Of a DNA stretch of 14,972 bases, positions 13,416 through 14,972 are shown one piece after another. Each line of letters starts with the position of its first letter. The first letter of the stretch is position 1. Under the pieces are notes generated by a model. That model saw nothing but the letters and a program-made list of their open reading frames with translations, had not been told where the DNA came from and ran no database searches. Source of the stretch: Desulfovermiculus sp041686195 (GTDB lineage Bacteria > Desulfobacterota > Desulfovibrionia > Desulfovibrionales > Desulfothermaceae); contig JAWLEI010000077.1 in NCBI GenBank assembly GCA_041686195.1, positions 1 through 14,972 of the forward strand, given 5' to 3'. A program made the position numbers and the translations under genes.

Positions 13416-14771
13416 ATGAGTAAAAAAGTGCAATTTCTTACCCGGACTCGAAAGGATATCTATAAGGATGCTCCTGTCTCCGGCTTCGGTCAGCGCAGTC
13501 CTGATTTTTCTACTCAGGGCCGCAAAATGGATAACCAGTATGCCAAGCACCGGGACGTGGTCGTAGTTCAGGCCTGCCGGACTCCGTATGGACGTCTGGG
13601 GGGCAGGCTGTCCGGCTACGACGCTCCTCAGCTGGGAGCCCTGGCCATCCAGGAGGTCCTGCGCCGGGTGGAGGGCAAGGTCTCTGGCCAGGATGTGGAT
13701 TACGTGATTATGGGCCAGGTGGTCCCGGCCGGCTGTGGCCAGGTGCCGGGCCGCCAGGCTTCCATTCTGGCCGGGCTGCCGGAAAGCGTGCCCTGTATCA
13801 CAGTGAACAAGGTCTGCTCCTCCGGGATCAAGACCGTGGACCTGGGAGCCCAGATGATTCAGCTGGGCCGGGCGGAGATCGTCATCGCCGGGGGTCAGGA
13901 GTCCATGTCCAACTGCCCGTACAGCCTGCCGGAGATGCGGGAAGGAAAGAAGATGGGCCTGCCCACTGCCCCGGCTTATGATCTCATGGTCTATGACGGG
14001 CTGTGGGATCCCTTCTATCAGCGGCATATGGCCCTGCACGGCTCAGAGACCAGCGACGAGTTCGGTTTTACCCGGGAAGAGAACGACGCCTGGGCCCTGC
14101 ATTCCCAGCAGTCCGCAGCCAGAGCTATAGCTGAAGGCCGTCTGGAAGAGGAGAACTTTCCGGTTCAGGTCGGCAAGGGCAAGAAGCAGGAGGTCATGGA
14201 TACTGACGAGCAGCCCCGGCCGGATACCAGCCTGGAGGGCCTGGCCAAGCTGCCCCCGGTCTTCGGGCACACCAGCGCGGTGACCGGGGGTCCGGGGAGT
14301 GTGACTGCGGGCAATGCCCCGGGAGTGAACGACGGGGGAGACGTATGCCTGCTCATGAGCCGGGCCAAGGCCGAGGAGCTGGGGCTTGAACCTTTGTTCT
14401 CCATTGTGGACTATGCCGAGGTCTCCCAGCCGACCAAGGACATCGCTACGGTTCCAGGCCTGAGCATAAAGAAGGTCCTGGACCAGAACAACTTAAACAT
14501 CCACGACGTGGACCTGATTGAGATCAACGAAGCCTTTGCCGCCGTGGCCCTGATCAGCGCCCGGAGCATCCTGGGCTTAAGCGACGAAGAGATGAAGGCC
14601 AAGGTGAATGTGAACGGCAGCGCTATTGCCTACGGCCATCCCATAGGAGCTACCGGGGCCCGGATCGTAATGACCCTGGCCTATGAGCTGGGGCGCCGGG
14701 GGGGCGGCCTGGGAGTGTGCGGGATATGCTCCGGCCTGGCCCAGGGGGATGCCATGTTGATCAGAGTGTAG
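13416..14771 (+). CDS. Thiolase (acetyl-CoA acetyltransferase family)
   Basis: Catalyses thiolytic cleavage of 3-ketoacyl-CoA or its reverse, condensation of acetyl-CoA. The nucleophile is Cys134 in VNKVCSSGIKT; NEAFA, GHPIGATGAR with His408, and Cys438 in GICSGLAQG complete the site. The usual CxGGGxG is CSGLAQG and the usual NxxGGAIAxGHP is NVNGSAIAYGHP, both modest departures. Length from 13416 is 451, longer than the family's roughly 390-400. The start is uncertain: 13416 lacks a ribosome site but marks where base composition turns from very AT-rich to about 50% GC, while ATG 13527 (414 residues) has CAGGG 7 nt upstream and fits the family N-terminus. It is not needed for the propionate cycle; a role in acetyl-CoA or even-chain acid metabolism is inferred from family only. 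Confidence 0.92.
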   Translation: MSKKVQFLTRTRKDIYKDAPVSGFGQRSPDFSTQGRKMDNQYAKHRDVVVVQACRTPYGRLGGRLSGYDAPQLGALAIQEVLRRVEGKVSGQDVDYVIMGQVVPAGCGQVPGRQASILAGLPESVPCITVNKVCSSGIKTVDLGAQMIQLGRAEIVIAGGQESMSNCPYSLPEMREGKKMGLPTAPAYDLMVYDGLWDPFYQRHMALHGSETSDEFGFTREENDAWALHSQQSAARAIAEGRLEEENFPVQVGKGKKQEVMDTDEQPRPDTSLEGLAKLPPVFGHTSAVTGGPGSVTAGNAPGVNDGGDVCLLMSRAKAEELGLEPLFSIVDYAEVSQPTKDIATVPGLSIKKVLDQNNLNIHDVDLIEINEAFAAVALISARSILGLSDEEMKAKVNVNGSAIAYGHPIGATGARIVMTLAYELGRRGGGLGVCGICSGLAQGDAMLIRV

Positions 14772-14845
14772 AAGACAGAGATCAGAGATCAGAGATCAGA
14801 GATCAGAGGACAGAGATCAGAGGTCAGAGGACAGAGGACAGAGAT
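14772..14845. repeat. Heptamer tandem array, ten CAGAGRN units
   Basis: After the thiolase stop comes a partial unit AAGA and then exactly ten 7-bp units (14776-14845): four CAGAGAT, CAGAGGA, CAGAGAT, CAGAGGT, two CAGAGGA, CAGAGAT. Unit family and copy number match the array at 5415-5484, and both begin at a stop codon. It is likely a dispersed simple repeat; no role is known to me. Confidence 0.9.
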
Positions 14846-14857
14846 CTTTCTTTGTCC

Positions 14858-14934
14858 GTCACCCCGGCGTAGGCCGGGGTCCAGCTCTTACATTTTCAGT
14901 CTGGATTTAGGTCCCGGATACCGATCCGGGACCA
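14858..14934. repeat. Pair of strong hairpins, GTCACCCCGGC-type intergenic repeat
   Basis: The first hairpin is ACCCCGGC (14861-14868), loop GTAG, GCCGGGGT (14873-14880). The second is GGTCCCGGAT (14910-14919), loop ACCG, ATCCGGGACC (14924-14933), ten perfect pairs. CCAG after the first and CTGG before the second can also pair. This resembles the dispersed GTCACCCCGGC...GGGGTCCAG repeats known from many proteobacterial genomes (from memory). No T tract follows the second hairpin. The last 38 bp of the window show nothing further. Confidence 0.65.
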
Positions 14935-14972
14935 GAATTCAGAGCAGATAGAATGACTTTACCCTAGATTGC

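Noticed and set aside
13362..14039. Long minus-strand open frame opposite the thiolase
   Set aside because: The + strand frame carries all thiolase catalytic motifs. The minus-strand translation has no recognisable motif and is a shadow of GC-rich codon use.

Overview
The window carries thirteen protein-coding genes, all on the + strand. Twelve belong to the methylmalonyl-CoA (propionate) pathway or to its link with the C4-dicarboxylate cycle; the thirteenth is a thiolase. Gene content, domain architecture and the repeat-rich spacers fit a sulfate-reducing or syntrophic/fermentative member of the former Deltaproteobacteria (Desulfobacterota). That placement is an inference; no rRNA or marker gene is present to fix it.

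Layout: (1) 1-897-1436, a two-subunit Fe-S fumarase (alpha, beta). (2) 1753-5414, a 66-residue unknown protein, a 5S-type carboxyltransferase fused to a biotinyl domain, malate dehydrogenase, and the cobalamin-binding subunit of methylmalonyl-CoA mutase. (3) 5736-8372, the MeaB GTPase chaperone and the mutase catalytic subunit. (4) 8734-10293, a 12S-type carboxyltransferase. (5) 10752-13301, methylmalonyl-CoA epimerase and succinyl-CoA synthetase beta and alpha. (6) 13416-14771, a thiolase. Spacers of 117 to 458 bp between these blocks hold hairpin repeats, heptamer arrays and two candidate structured RNAs, so the cluster is probably several transcription units rather than one operon.

How the genes work together: propionyl-CoA plus oxaloacetate gives methylmalonyl-CoA plus pyruvate (5S-1.3S fusion with 12S, a biotin transcarboxylase). 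The epimerase and the B12-dependent mutase then give succinyl-CoA, and SucCD gives succinate plus a nucleoside triphosphate. After succinate dehydrogenase (not in the window), fumarase and malate dehydrogenase regenerate oxaloacetate. Run backwards, the same genes make propionate. No biotin carboxylase and no membrane decarboxylase subunit is seen here, which favours transcarboxylation over ATP-driven carboxylation or a sodium-pumping decarboxylase.

Assembly caution: the two runs of exactly 100 N (1438-1537 and 8531-8630) are each flanked by an exact 99-bp direct duplication. These are almost certainly unmerged contig overlaps, not biology. No previously undescribed protein system is evident. 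The most novel-looking material is non-coding: a two-hairpin RNA with complementary loops upstream of meaB, a branched RNA-like fold upstream of the epimerase, a dispersed double-hairpin repeat, and heptamer arrays that start at or within a few bases of stop codons.
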